From NCBI RefSeq assembly GCF_002844275.1, contig NZ_NXGX01000002.1, positions 605,979 to 669,978 on the forward strand: a stretch of 64,000 nucleotides of DNA. The letters run 5' to 3'. Shown here piece by piece: positions 8,712 through 17,410 of the stretch. Within the stretch, counting starts at the first letter, position 1. The number at the start of each line of letters is the position of its first letter. This stretch comes from Thalassospira lohafexi (GTDB taxonomy: Bacteria; Pseudomonadota; Alphaproteobacteria; Rhodospirillales; Thalassospiraceae). A program made the position numbers and the translations under genes. Under the pieces are notes generated by a model. That model did not search any database and was not told where the DNA came from. It saw nothing but the letters and a program-made list of their open reading frames with translations.

Positions 8712-9485
8712 TTACTGCTGGCCTTCATGGGCCTTGGCGGTACGGGCATGCAGTTCACGCAGAACTTTAAGCTCGTTTTCATTCGGGATCGGAGTTTGCG
8801 CAACTTCGTCTGCAAATTCAACGTCCCAGCCGGTATTTTCGATGATATCTTCGCGTGTCACACCGGGATGGATCGACGTCACGATGAACTGTTTGCCCAC
8901 CGGATGCGGTTCCATGATGCAAAGATCGGTAATCAAACGCGATGGTCCCTTGGTATCGACACCATAGGACGCGCGATCATCCCCGCCCGTGCCATGACCA
9001 AGCGAGGTGACAAAATCGATCTTTTGCACAAAACCGCGTTTGCTTTGCTTCATCACCAAAAACACTTCGCCGCAGCTCGTCGCAATCTCCGGCGCACCAC
9101 CACCGCCCGGAAGGCGGACTTTGGGATCGTCGTAATCGCCAATCACAGTGGTGTTGATGTTGCCAAATTTATCAAGCTGCGCCGCGCCAAGGAAGCCGAC
9201 CGAAATCTTGCCACCCTGTAGCCAGTAGCGGAACATTTCCGGCACGGCCACGGTGTTCATCGCCGTTTCACACAGCTCACCATCGCCGATGGACAACGGC
9301 AAGACATCGGGCTTGGTGCCAATCGTGCCACTTTCATAAATCAATGTCAGTTCCGGCGCATGGGTCAACCGCGCCAGATTACAGGCCGCAGACGGCATAC
9401 CAATACCAACAAAGCACACATCGTCGTTTTTAAGCGCGCGTGCGGCGGATACCGTCATCATTTCAGTCGGGGTATAGTCAACCAT
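8712..9485 (-). CDS. pcaJ: 3-oxoadipate CoA-transferase, subunit B (glutaconate-type)
   Basis: Beta subunit of the enzyme that moves CoA from succinyl-CoA to 3-oxoadipate. The LIYESGTIG segment carries the expected catalytic Glu, and GGGGAPEIA is a typical loop. At 257 residues it is longer than classical PcaJ (about 213) and matches the CatJ/glutaconate-transferase-like class. ATG 9485 is supported by a GGAGAAAAG site; the open frame to 9521 overlaps the upstream gene. Located 14 bases after pcaI. Confidence 0.9.
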   Translation of the reverse strand: MVDYTPTEMMTVSAARALKNDDVCFVGIGMPSAACNLARLTHAPELTLIYESGTIGTKPDVLPLSIGDGELCETAMNTVAVPEMFRYWLQGGKISVGFLGAAQLDKFGNINTTVIGDYDDPKVRLPGGGGAPEIATSCGEVFLVMKQSKRGFVQKIDFVTSLGHGTGGDDRASYGVDTKGPSRLITDLCIMEPHPVGKQFIVTSIHPGVTREDIIENTGWDVEFADEVAQTPIPNENELKVLRELHARTAKAHEGQQ

Positions 9486-9499
9486 GATCTTTTCTCCGC

Positions 9500-10354
9500 T
9501 TACGCTTTGTTGGCGCGACACTTGGCCGCGAAATCTTCGGGCCCGCCATTCATCACATGTTCTTCGATCCAGGCGGTAAACGCCTCACGATCGCGCGCAA
9601 TCGGGTCCCACGCCTTATAAAACGCATTGTCACGCTTGTAATATCCTTGGGCATAGGACGGATGTGCGCCACCCGGCACCTCGACAATCGCGGTCACGGC
9701 CCAATTCGGCAGCATCACGGCATTTGGCGAAATATCACCAAAATCATCGACAATCTCTTCGACCGTGATGATCGATTTCTTGGCGGCCAGAACGGCTTCT
9801 TTTTGCACGCCGACAATGCCTTCAAACAGGACATCGCCCTTTTTGTTGGCTTTCTGCGCATGCACAACCGTCGCATCCGGGCGGATTGACGGCACCGCGG
9901 CCAAACTTTCGCCAGTGAACGGGCATTCGATGAACTTGATGTTCTTGTTCACACGCGGCAATTCCGCACCACGGTATCCTTTAAACACCGCACACGGCAG
10001 GCCCGCCGCCCCGGCGTCATAGGCATTTGCCATCGCCGCATGACTGTGTTCTTCGATTTCAAGTTTATGCGGCCAGTGTTCCTGAACCGCTTCGCGCAGA
10101 CGATGCAACGATCCAACCCCGGGATTACCACCCCATGAGAACACCAGTTTCTTGGCACATCCCGCCCCGATCAACTGATCGTAAATCACATCTGGCGTCA
10201 TCCGGATCAGGGTCAAATCCTTGATCCCCTGACGGATCACTTCATGCCCGGCGGCATGCGGGATCAGATGGGTGAACCCTTCCATCGCGATGGTGTCGCC
10301 ATCCTTAATGCAGGATGCGACGGCTTCTTTAAGCGTCATGAAACGTGCAACCAC
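9500..10354 (-). CDS. pcaI: 3-oxoadipate CoA-transferase, subunit A (glutaconate-type)
   Basis: Alpha subunit partner of the next gene. The N-terminal motif DGDTIAMEGFTHLIPHAAGHE is the conserved CoA-transferase start of the CatI/GctA class; about 284 residues versus about 228 in classical PcaI. Start choice: GTG 10354 has AGGAG eight bases upstream; ATG 10339, five codons later, has no clear site. The long frame upstream to 10588 runs into pcaG and is not real. The pca context (PcaHG, PcaF) assigns 3-oxoadipate as substrate. Confidence 0.87.
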   Translation of the reverse strand: MVARFMTLKEAVASCIKDGDTIAMEGFTHLIPHAAGHEVIRQGIKDLTLIRMTPDVIYDQLIGAGCAKKLVFSWGGNPGVGSLHRLREAVQEHWPHKLEIEEHSHAAMANAYDAGAAGLPCAVFKGYRGAELPRVNKNIKFIECPFTGESLAAVPSIRPDATVVHAQKANKKGDVLFEGIVGVQKEAVLAAKKSIITVEEIVDDFGDISPNAVMLPNWAVTAIVEVPGGAHPSYAQGYYKRDNAFYKAWDPIARDREAFTAWIEEHVMNGGPEDFAAKCRANKA

Positions 10355-10435
10355 GGCAAAAACTCCTGTGGTATCAAACCAACAAAACAGAACAAACGCG
10401 GGGCCAGAGCCCCCGATAACGTTAGGAATAAGGGT

Positions 10436-10484
10436 CGATGGCTGTGACAGCTGGCTTTCCCCAAAGCAGCACCCACAGCCATCG
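10436..10484 (-). other. hairpin between pcaG and pcaI
   Basis: Perfect 11-bp arms CGATGGCTGTG (10436-10446) and CACAGCCATCG (10474-10484) just after the pcaG stop. No T-run follows on the minus strand. A second short hairpin (GGGGC and GCCCC near 10400-10414) follows. Likely mRNA processing or partial termination within the operon. Confidence 0.45.
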
Positions 10485-10496
10485 CGCCAGATCGAC

Positions 10497-11084
10497 TTAC
10501 ACGTCGAAGAACACGGTTTCCGCATTCCCCTGCATGTGGATATCGATCCGGTATTCAATCCCGGTCGACGTTTCGACACGCTTGGCAATCAAGGTGTCGC
10601 GACGATCGGCGGGTACTGATTGCAGGACATCGTCCTTGGCATTCAACGCGGCCTCATCATCGAAATAAAACCGGGTAAAGGCGTGGACAAGCATGCCGCG
10701 CATAAAGACAATCACATTGACAAACGGTGCCTTGGCATCTTCGACGACCCCCGGTTTGATCGTCTCAAACCAGAACCGGTTATCGGCATCCGTGCCCGTC
10801 CCGCAACGGCCAAGGCCGCGGAAACCGCTATCGGCAACATCAACCGGATTTTCGCTGTAAACACCATTGGAGTCGGCCTGCCAGATTTCGATCATCGCAT
10901 CATTTACGCGATTACCTTCTCCGTCAAAAACGGTGCCAGTGATGCGGATGTGCTGCCCATCGGCATCCGGGCCGGCAACGGTCGGATTGACGATATCGCT
11001 AAAGTCGTATCCATACTGTCCAGCGGTCAGGCCATAGGCGAAATACGGGCCAACCGTCTGTGAGGGGGTTTCACCATATGCCAT
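10497..11084 (-). CDS. pcaG: protocatechuate 3,4-dioxygenase, alpha subunit
   Basis: Structural partner of PcaH in the intradiol dioxygenase that opens protocatechuate. 195 residues, usual for PcaG; the N-terminus GETPSQTVGPYFAYGL is diagnostic and the beta-sandwich core (IEIWQADSNGVY) aligns with PcaH. It lies 3 bases after pcaH, so the two are translationally linked, as expected for a 1:1 complex. Confidence 0.94.
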   Translation of the reverse strand: MAYGETPSQTVGPYFAYGLTAGQYGYDFSDIVNPTVAGPDADGQHIRITGTVFDGEGNRVNDAMIEIWQADSNGVYSENPVDVADSGFRGLGRCGTGTDADNRFWFETIKPGVVEDAKAPFVNVIVFMRGMLVHAFTRFYFDDEAALNAKDDVLQSVPADRRDTLIAKRVETSTGIEYRIDIHMQGNAETVFFDV

Positions 11085-11087
11085 GAC

Positions 11088-11789
11088 TTAATTCTCCATC
11101 GGGGTGCCGTTGCGTCCGCGAAGGACAATGTCAAACTGATAACCAAGGGCAAAGCCCTCCTCGGTCTTCTCAATCGAGAATTTGGCAATCAGGCGTTCAC
11201 GCGCCGCCGCATCCTTGGTCTCAAGGAAGATCGGATCAAGATCAAGCAACGGATCGCCCGGAAAATACATCTGGGTGACAAGACGGGTGGCAAACCCCGG
11301 ACCAAACACCGACAGATGGATATGGTTTGGACGCCACGCGTTGAAATGGTTGCCCCACGGATAGGCCCCCGGCTTGATCGTATAGAACATGTAATTACCG
11401 TTGGCATCGGTCATGCACCGGCCCGATCCCCGGAAATTCGGATCAAGCGGTGCGTCATGCTGGTCAACCTTATGCACATAACGCCCGGCCGCATTGGCCT
11501 GCCAGACTTCGACAACAATATCAGGCTGCGGGCGGCCATCGGTATCAAGCACACGCCCATGCACCACAATGCGCTCGCCAAGCGGCGCACCATTGGTAAT
11601 GCCGTTTTTGGTCAGATCGAAATCAAGTTCGCGCACCGATGCCGGGGCAAAGCGCGGGCCTGTCCCCTCGGTCAATCCTGATTTGATCGCAAGGGGCGCG
11701 CGCGACGGGCCACGCAACAAGGTGGACTTGTAACCCGGCGCAATAAGCGGGGCGTGGGATCCCCAATCACGCGGTTTGAAAACGGACAT
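11088..11789 (-). CDS. pcaH: protocatechuate 3,4-dioxygenase, beta subunit
   Basis: Catalytic, ferric-iron subunit of the ring-cleaving enzyme (protocatechuate plus O2 to 3-carboxy-cis,cis-muconate). The intradiol signature is clear: WQANAAGRYVHK, then the metal-ligand region with YPW and RPNHIHLSVFG (Tyr and the two His ligands). 233 residues. ATG 11789 has a GGGAGAG site; a longer open frame to 11891 overlaps pcaC and is rejected. Sits between pcaC and pcaG. Confidence 0.95.
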   Translation of the reverse strand: MSVFKPRDWGSHAPLIAPGYKSTLLRGPSRAPLAIKSGLTEGTGPRFAPASVRELDFDLTKNGITNGAPLGERIVVHGRVLDTDGRPQPDIVVEVWQANAAGRYVHKVDQHDAPLDPNFRGSGRCMTDANGNYMFYTIKPGAYPWGNHFNAWRPNHIHLSVFGPGFATRLVTQMYFPGDPLLDLDPIFLETKDAAARERLIAKFSIEKTEEGFALGYQFDIVLRGRNGTPMEN

Positions 11790-11793
11790 GTGA

Positions 11794-12186
11794 CTACTCT
11801 CCCTTGGGCGCCGCGTCGATCTCGGCATAGGTTTGTTTGGCAATGCGGAATGCCGTATTGGCGGCGGGAACACCGGCATAGACCGCAACATGCATCAGGG
11901 TTTCACGGATATCATCACGCGTCGCCCCGGTATTGAGTGTCGCGCGAATGTGCATGGCAAGTTCTTCTTCATGACCAAGCCCCGCCAGAAGCGCGATGGT
12001 CACAATCGAACGTTCACGCTTGGTGAATTTGTCACTTGTCCAGACACCGTTCCAGACATTTTCAGTGATATAGCGCTGAAAACCTTCGTCAATTTCGGTG
12101 ATGTTTTTCGATGCACGATCCACATGCGCATCGCCCAAAACAGAACGGCGGGTTTTCATGCCAACGTCATACCGGCTCTCAGACAA
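11794..12186 (-). CDS. pcaC: 4-carboxymuconolactone decarboxylase
   Basis: Converts 4-carboxymuconolactone to 3-oxoadipate enol-lactone. Single CMD domain, 130 residues, with the EELAMHIRATLNTGAT helix typical of the family and a normal N-terminus. It stands alone, not fused to PcaD as in some actinobacteria. The start overlaps the pcaD stop by 8 bases. Confidence 0.93.
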   Translation of the reverse strand: MSESRYDVGMKTRRSVLGDAHVDRASKNITEIDEGFQRYITENVWNGVWTSDKFTKRERSIVTIALLAGLGHEEELAMHIRATLNTGATRDDIRETLMHVAVYAGVPAANTAFRIAKQTYAEIDAAPKGE

Positions 12187-12979
12187 GGTTATTCTCCTTG
12201 GTAAATCGGTCGATCAACCGGGTAAGCTGTTCCGGGGTTTCGATGCATGGCAAATGCCCGACCCCGTCGATCAGTTCAAATGTCGCATTCGGAATCATGT
12301 CCGCCATCGCGCGCACCACATCGAGCGGCGTTGCAAGGTCAACTGATCCACAGACGCATAAGGTCGGCACAGAAATTTTGCCCGCCGCATCGCGCAAGTC
12401 CCCGTCGCGAAGTGCGACACAGGTACCGATATAGCCATCTGCGGTCGTGCGAACCAGCATGTCGCGATACATCGCGGTTTCAAGCGGACGGTTGGCACGG
12501 AAATCGGGCGACAACCAGCGTTCCATGATCGCATCGCCCAGAACCTCGATCCCGTCGGCCTTGATCGCCTCAATCCGGCTGTTCCAGCCATCATAATCGC
12601 CAAGTTTCGATGCGGTATCACACAGGATCAGGCCACGAATACGTTTGGGCTGCTCGGCGATAACTTTCTGGGCAATCAAACCACCCACCGACAGACCGCA
12701 AATGATCACCTGATCAAGACCAAGATGATCCAGCAACCCGATCAGGTCATTGGCATGCAGCGAAACGTCATATGGCGCATCACCAATCCCTGAAAGCCCG
12801 TGACCGCGCTTGTCATAGGTCACAATGTTAAACCGGTCCGAAAGCCCGGCAACAACATCGTCCCAGATCCGCAAATCGGTACCGAGAGAATTCGAAAAAA
12901 CCAGCACCGGTCCGTCTTTTGGGCCGGTCTGGGCATAATGGATATGTGTCCCGTTGATCGGGGCGACGTGTAAACTCAT
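12179..12979 (-). CDS. pcaD: 3-oxoadipate enol-lactonase
   Basis: Alpha/beta hydrolase that opens the enol-lactone to 3-oxoadipate. 266 residues with nucleophile elbow GLSVGG (Ser near residue 96), oxyanion region HYAQTG to NSLGTD at the N-terminus, and the catalytic His in GVGHLPCIE near the end. First gene of the pcaDCHGIJF operon and divergent from pcaQ; the presumed PcaQ site lies 48 bases before its ATG. Confidence 0.93.
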   Translation of the reverse strand: MSLHVAPINGTHIHYAQTGPKDGPVLVFSNSLGTDLRIWDDVVAGLSDRFNIVTYDKRGHGLSGIGDAPYDVSLHANDLIGLLDHLGLDQVIICGLSVGGLIAQKVIAEQPKRIRGLILCDTASKLGDYDGWNSRIEAIKADGIEVLGDAIMERWLSPDFRANRPLETAMYRDMLVRTTADGYIGTCVALRDGDLRDAAGKISVPTLCVCGSVDLATPLDVVRAMADMIPNATFELIDGVGHLPCIETPEQLTRLIDRFTKENNLV

Positions 12980-13026
12980 GTCGTTTCCACCCTGACTATT
13001 TCGCCCTACATTCTCAGACGGTTTTG

Positions 13027-13062
13027 GTTATGTAAAATGATGATTTGCGTATTTTGCATAAC
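13027..13062. promoter_or_regulatory. putative PcaQ site, pcaD-pcaQ gap
   Basis: Inverted repeat with arms GTTATGTAAAAT (13027-13038) and ATTTTGCATAAC (13051-13062), one mismatch in 12. The outer half-sites GTTATGTA and TGCATAAC span 36 bp. The same arrangement occurs before the TRAP operon at 14073-14108. The position between divergent pcaD and pcaQ suits a LysR-type activator/autorepressor. Confidence 0.65.
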
Positions 13063-13123
13063 TATATAAGTATACAAGCATCGTAAATAACATAACCGTA
13101 ATAACGATCCGCCGCAGGGAAGC

Positions 13124-14065
13124 ATGCTGGACCAACGTATTAAGTTTCGCCACCTGACGTGTTTTCTCGAAGTTGCCCGCCAACGCAGCGTTGGCAAAGC
13201 CGCCGATACACTGTCAATCACCCAGCCCGCCGTCTCAAAAACCATCCGCGAACTCGAAGAACATCTTGATGCGCGGCTGTTTGACCGATCCAAACGCGGT
13301 GTCACCCTGACCGATTTTGGCAAGGTGTTCCTGCGCTATGCCGGGGCCAGTGTTACCGCTCTGCGCCAAGGTGTCGACAGCATCAGTCAGGTCCGCATGC
13401 AAGGTGGACTGTCGATTAATCTTGGCGTTTTGCCAACGGTTGCGGCAAGTGTGATGCCCGCCGCCATTCGCCGGTTCAAGGCGCTTAGCCCTGACACCAC
13501 CGTGAAGGTTGTCGCCGGGCCCAATGTCATGTTGATGGGGCAATTACGCGTTGGTGAACTTGATCTGGTGGTCGGACGGCTTGCCGAACCCGATCAGATG
13601 TCGGGATTGTCGTTCATCCATCTCTATTCCGAACATATTTCGCTGGTGGCCCGCCCCGGCCATCCATTATTGGCCGATAAAAATCCTGACATCACCCGCA
13701 TTCGCGAATTCACGGTTCTGGTGCCGCCCAAACATGCGATCATTCATTCGACGGTTGATAAAATGCTGATTGCCCATGGGATCGGTGCCCTGCCTGACCG
13801 GATTGAAACCGTTTCGACATCTTTCGGACGCGCCTTTACCCGTGAAACCGATGCAATCTGGATCATATCAAACGGGGCTGTGGCATCCGATATCGCGGAG
13901 GGTAACTTGGTTGAACTGCCGATTGATACCAGCGACACCTTTGGCCCAGTGGGCTTGACCACCCGAATTGATAGCCCGGTATCGCCCCCCGTTGAAATGT
14001 TGATCAATGCCGTCCGTGAAGAAGCATCCGCCCATCACACAACACTTTCGAACAGGAAGTCATAA
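13124..14065 (+). CDS. pcaQ: LysR-type regulator of the pca operon
   Basis: Transcriptional activator of protocatechuate genes in alphaproteobacteria. 313 residues; N-terminal winged HTH (FRHLTCFLEVARQRSVGKAADTLSITQPAVSKTIRELE) with the PcaQ-like beginning LDQRIKFRHL, then a periplasmic-binding-like effector domain. ATG 13124 has AGGGA five bases upstream. Divergent from pcaD. In related bacteria PcaQ responds to 3-carboxy-cis,cis-muconate or a related intermediate (family knowledge). The TRAP operon downstream on the same strand appears to share its operator. Confidence 0.9.
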   Translation: MLDQRIKFRHLTCFLEVARQRSVGKAADTLSITQPAVSKTIRELEEHLDARLFDRSKRGVTLTDFGKVFLRYAGASVTALRQGVDSISQVRMQGGLSINLGVLPTVAASVMPAAIRRFKALSPDTTVKVVAGPNVMLMGQLRVGELDLVVGRLAEPDQMSGLSFIHLYSEHISLVARPGHPLLADKNPDITRIREFTVLVPPKHAIIHSTVDKMLIAHGIGALPDRIETVSTSFGRAFTRETDAIWIISNGAVASDIAEGNLVELPIDTSDTFGPVGLTTRIDSPVSPPVEMLINAVREEASAHHTTLSNRKS

Positions 14066-14072
14066 TCGTTTG

Positions 14073-14108
14073 GTTATGCATATGTGCTTACATATCATTA
14101 TACATAAC
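14073..14108. promoter_or_regulatory. putative PcaQ site before TRAP operon
   Basis: Half-sites GTTATGCA (14073-14080) and TACATAAC (14101-14108), spanning 36 bp exactly as in the pcaD-pcaQ gap; the arms extend to TGGTTATG and CATAACCA. It begins 8 bases after the pcaQ stop and 188 bases before the TRAP receptor start. The rest of the gap to 14295 shows no gene and should hold the promoter and leader. Confidence 0.62.
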
Positions 14109-14295
14109 CATCTCGCGCCCACTAGATTGATTCAAAATCGGCATGGCAGAATTGCGTCAACCGCAGGCCATCCCTAAAAACAGTAATAAAAACAACAACA
14201 AAATACCTTGGAAAACTTCGTACTTTAAGGGTGCGCATCGTGGCTGAAACGTTTGCCAGCGGTATGAACGCGGCAAAACGTTCAAAGGAGGAAGA

Positions 14296-15327
14296 ATGAA
14301 ACACATCACCAAATTGCTGGCTGGTGCTGCTGTCGCGACCATGGTGTCGTTCGGCGCACACGCACAGGAAGTTACCCTGACCGTTCACCATTTCCTGGGT
14401 CCGAAAGCACCGGCCCAGTCGAAAATGATCGAGCCATGGGCAAAGAAAATCGAAGAAGAATCAAACGGCCGTATCAAGTTTGAAATCTTCCCGTCCATGT
14501 CTTTGGGCGGCAACCCGCCGGAACTGTATCGTCAGGTCCGTGATGGTGTTGCCGATATCGTCTGGACCCTGCCGGGTTATACCCCGGGTGTGTTCCCGCG
14601 TTTGGAAGTCTTTGAACTTCCGGGCGTTCATCTTGGCGACGCACGCGCAACCAACCTTGCGATGTGGGACCTCAAAGACGAATACGCCGAAGACCTTAAA
14701 GACGTCCACACCCTTGCAGTTCACGTTCATGCCGGTCAGGCCATCCATCTGACCGAAAAAGACGTCCGCACGGTTGAAGACGTCAAAGGCCTGAAACTGC
14801 GCACCCCGACCCGTACCGGGTCATGGATGATCGAAGCATGGGGCGCTGAACCTGTTGGCATGCCAGTCCCGGCCCTGCCGCAAGCTATGTCACTTGGTGT
14901 TGTTGATGGTGGTCTGGTGCCGTTCGAAGTGGTACCGCCGCTTAAACTGGCTGAACTGGTTTCCTATTCCGTTGAAGGCGAAGGTGTAAATTCCCGCTTT
15001 GGCACCTCGACCTTCCTGTTCGCGATGAACAAGGAACGCTATGACAGCCTGCCTGACGACCTCAAGGAAATCATCGACCGTAATTCCGGTCGTGAGTTTG
15101 CCGGTCATATCGGCGATGTCTTTAACGACGTCGAAGACGTCGGTCGCAAAATGATCAACGATGGCAAAGGTCAGGTCGTTAAACTGACAGCAGAACAAAA
15201 AGCAACCTTTGACGCGCCGGCCGCAACCGTTGTGGATCGCTGGATCGAAGAAGCCAACTCGAATGGTATCGACGGTGCAAAACTGGTCGAAGACGCCAAA
15301 GCAGCCGTTCTGTCCCATACCAAGTAA
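14296..15327 (+). CDS. TRAP transporter substrate-binding protein, likely for aromatic acids
   Basis: Periplasmic DctP-family receptor, 343 residues, with a Sec signal peptide (MKHITKLLAGAAVATMVSFG, cut after AHA near residue 23) and a strong AAAGGAGG site. Typical DctP segments: HHFLGPKAPAQ, EEESNGRIKFEIFPSMSLGG, GVADIVWTLPGYTPGVFPRLE. First gene of a receptor-small-large permease operon. The ligand is inferred only from context: adjacency to pcaQ and the shared operator suggest protocatechuate, 4-hydroxybenzoate or a similar aromatic acid. TRAP receptors for hydroxycinnamates are known in Rhodopseudomonas. Confidence 0.9.
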   Translation: MKHITKLLAGAAVATMVSFGAHAQEVTLTVHHFLGPKAPAQSKMIEPWAKKIEEESNGRIKFEIFPSMSLGGNPPELYRQVRDGVADIVWTLPGYTPGVFPRLEVFELPGVHLGDARATNLAMWDLKDEYAEDLKDVHTLAVHVHAGQAIHLTEKDVRTVEDVKGLKLRTPTRTGSWMIEAWGAEPVGMPVPALPQAMSLGVVDGGLVPFEVVPPLKLAELVSYSVEGEGVNSRFGTSTFLFAMNKERYDSLPDDLKEIIDRNSGREFAGHIGDVFNDVEDVGRKMINDGKGQVVKLTAEQKATFDAPAATVVDRWIEEANSNGIDGAKLVEDAKAAVLSHTK

Positions 15328-15410
15328 CCTTTTCAAGGTACTGGAAAATCTTGTGGGGTCACGTATCATGCGATGCGTGACCCTGTTTTTCCCGCGAGAT
15401 TGTTTGAATC

Positions 15411-15908
15411 ATGAAAAACGTGCTGAATAAGGCCGCCGCCTGGTTTGCCGTTGCTGGCGGGTTTCTTGCCCTGCTGATTGCTGTGGTGACGATGGTCAAT
15501 GTGACCGCCTTTGGCCTCGACAAACTGGCTCGACTGTTTGACGCCAATGTCCCTGCGATCATCGGCTACGAAGATTTCGTCAGCATGATCGTCAGTTCGG
15601 CGGCATTGATGTTCTTCCCCTACTGCCAATCGCGCCACGGCCACGTCGCTGTTGACGTGTTCATTAAAATGTTTCCGACGTGGTTTGCCCGTGTTGTTGA
15701 CACGGTATCGGGCATCTGCATGACGGTACTGGCACTGTTCCTTGGCTATATGATGGTGCATGGACTGATCGAAGTGCGCAGCGACAATACTCTTTCCGCA
15801 ATTCTGGGCTGGTCGATCTGGCCGTTTTATCTGCCGGGCATCGCATCGATGTTCCTGTGGGCGCTGATTGCCGGAAATCAGGTTTTCGAAAGAGAGTCCA
15901 ATGTCTGA
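15411..15908 (+). CDS. TRAP transporter small permease (DctQ)
   Basis: 165-residue membrane protein with four predicted segments (near residues 10, 50, 95, 140), the DctQ pattern, and a central YEDFVSMIVSSAALMFFPYCQSRHGHVAVD stretch resembling the conserved DctQ region. It overlaps the next gene by 8 bases. Partner of the receptor at 14296 and the large permease at 15901. Confidence 0.9.
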   Translation: MKNVLNKAAAWFAVAGGFLALLIAVVTMVNVTAFGLDKLARLFDANVPAIIGYEDFVSMIVSSAALMFFPYCQSRHGHVAVDVFIKMFPTWFARVVDTVSGICMTVLALFLGYMMVHGLIEVRSDNTLSAILGWSIWPFYLPGIASMFLWALIAGNQVFERESNV

Positions 15909-17292
15909 ACGCGAATTAATCGGCCTTGGCGGCCTTGGGCTGCTGTTCTTCATTCTCGCACTGCGCGTTCCGGTTGGTCTTGCAATGGTGGGGGTCGGGA
16001 TTGGCGGCAACTATGTGCTCAGCCTGTTCTTCCCGTTCCTGCGCTTTGATCCGTATCTGCAGCAATTCAAATCCCTGCTGTACGGGATTGTGTCGAACTA
16101 TGAACTGTCCGTCGTGCCGCTGTTTGTCTTGATGGGCTATCTTGCCAGTCAGGCCAACCTGTCACGCGATCTGTTTCAGGGGGTCAATGCCATCCTTGGT
16201 CGTTTCCGGGGTGGCGTTGCCATGGCCGCCATTGGTGCGTGTGCCGGGTTTGGTGCGGTCTGCGGCTCATCGCTTGCCACCGCATCGACCATGGGCAAAG
16301 TCGCCCTGCCTGAACTCGACCGGCTGAAATATTCGCCGCGTCTGGCAACCGGCACGCTGGCGGCGGGCGGCACACTTGGCATTCTGATCCCGCCATCGGT
16401 CGCCCTTGTGATCTATGCGGTCACCGTCGAAGCATCAATCATCCAGATGTTTCAGGCCGCCATCATTCCGGGCATCATCGCGGTTCTGTTCTTTATGGCA
16501 GTGATTGCCATTCAGGTGCGCATCAACCCGTCACTGGCCCCCAAACCCGCCCCGATGGAGCCTGCTGAACGTAAAGAAGCCCTGCTGCGCCTGATCCCGG
16601 TCATGGTGATCTTTGGCGCGATCATTCTGGGCCTTGGTGCCGGTCTGTTCACCCCGACCCCGGCGGCCGGTGTTGGCGTGTTCGCCATTCTGGTATATGG
16701 CGCCTACATGCGGTTCCGTGGCAAGGGTGGCCTGACATGGCAAGGTCTGCGTCAGTCGCTCAAAGACACCGCGGTTACCTCCTCGATGATTTTCTTCATT
16801 CTGCTGGGTGCGGAAATCCTCAAAGGCTTCTTTAGCCGTGCCAACCTTCCGGCCTACATGGCCGAAGCAGCCGCCACCAGCGGCCTTGATCCATGGTTGA
16901 TCATGGTTCTGATGCTCCTCGCCCTGATCGTTCTGGGCTGCTTCATGGAAAGCCTGTCGATGATTGTGGTCGTGATCCCGTTCTTCTGGCCGGCCTTGGT
17001 CGACATCAATGGTGGCGACTGGGCAACGGCAGCGACGGCGGCCTATGGCATGGGGGCGGAGGACCTTAAAATCTGGTTTGGTATTCTCGCCTTGATTGTC
17101 GTCGAACTGGGGCTGATAACCCCACCCGTCGGGCTGAATGTGTTTATCATCAATGCGCTGGCCAAGGGTGTCCCGATGAGCCAGACCTTCCGGGGTGTGA
17201 TGCCGTTCTTTGGCGCAGAGATCATCCGTATTTTGCTGATCATCTTCGTCCCGGCACTCACCTTGTTTGTGCCCTCGTTCCTCGGTGGATAG
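15901..17292 (+). CDS. TRAP transporter large permease (DctM)
   Basis: About 463-residue channel subunit with about twelve membrane segments and DctM markers such as GSSLATASTMGKVALPEL, GILIPPSVALVIYAV and ITPPVGLNVFIINAL. The open frame begins at 15868, but ATG 15901 (MSERELIGLGG) is the likely start: it overlaps the dctQ end by 8 bases and gives a normal N-terminus. Followed by a strong terminator, which ends the operon. Confidence 0.94.
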   Translation: MSERELIGLGGLGLLFFILALRVPVGLAMVGVGIGGNYVLSLFFPFLRFDPYLQQFKSLLYGIVSNYELSVVPLFVLMGYLASQANLSRDLFQGVNAILGRFRGGVAMAAIGACAGFGAVCGSSLATASTMGKVALPELDRLKYSPRLATGTLAAGGTLGILIPPSVALVIYAVTVEASIIQMFQAAIIPGIIAVLFFMAVIAIQVRINPSLAPKPAPMEPAERKEALLRLIPVMVIFGAIILGLGAGLFTPTPAAGVGVFAILVYGAYMRFRGKGGLTWQGLRQSLKDTAVTSSMIFFILLGAEILKGFFSRANLPAYMAEAAATSGLDPWLIMVLMLLALIVLGCFMESLSMIVVVIPFFWPALVDINGGDWATAATAAYGMGAEDLKIWFGILALIVVELGLITPPVGLNVFIINALAKGVPMSQTFRGVMPFFGAEIIRILLIIFVPALTLFVPSFLGG

Positions 17293-17315
17293 CCAGATAC
17301 CAATAAGATCACCAA

Positions 17316-17348
17316 AGCCCGCCATTTCCGATGGCGGGCTTTTCTTTT
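17316..17348 (+). terminator. terminator of PcaQ-linked TRAP operon
   Basis: Perfect 10-bp stem AGCCCGCCAT / ATGGCGGGCT with a 5-base loop, followed by TTTCTTTT. A classic rho-independent terminator 24 bases after the dctM stop. Confidence 0.9.
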
Positions 17349-17410
17349 GATCACACCCAAAACAGGGTAAACTCGGCCATCCGTATCAGTGCCCAATCAT
17401 AAGAAAGCCC

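Noticed and set aside
10355..10588. Upstream extension of pcaI
   Set aside because: It runs into pcaG, has no ribosome site and is outside the CoA-transferase domain.
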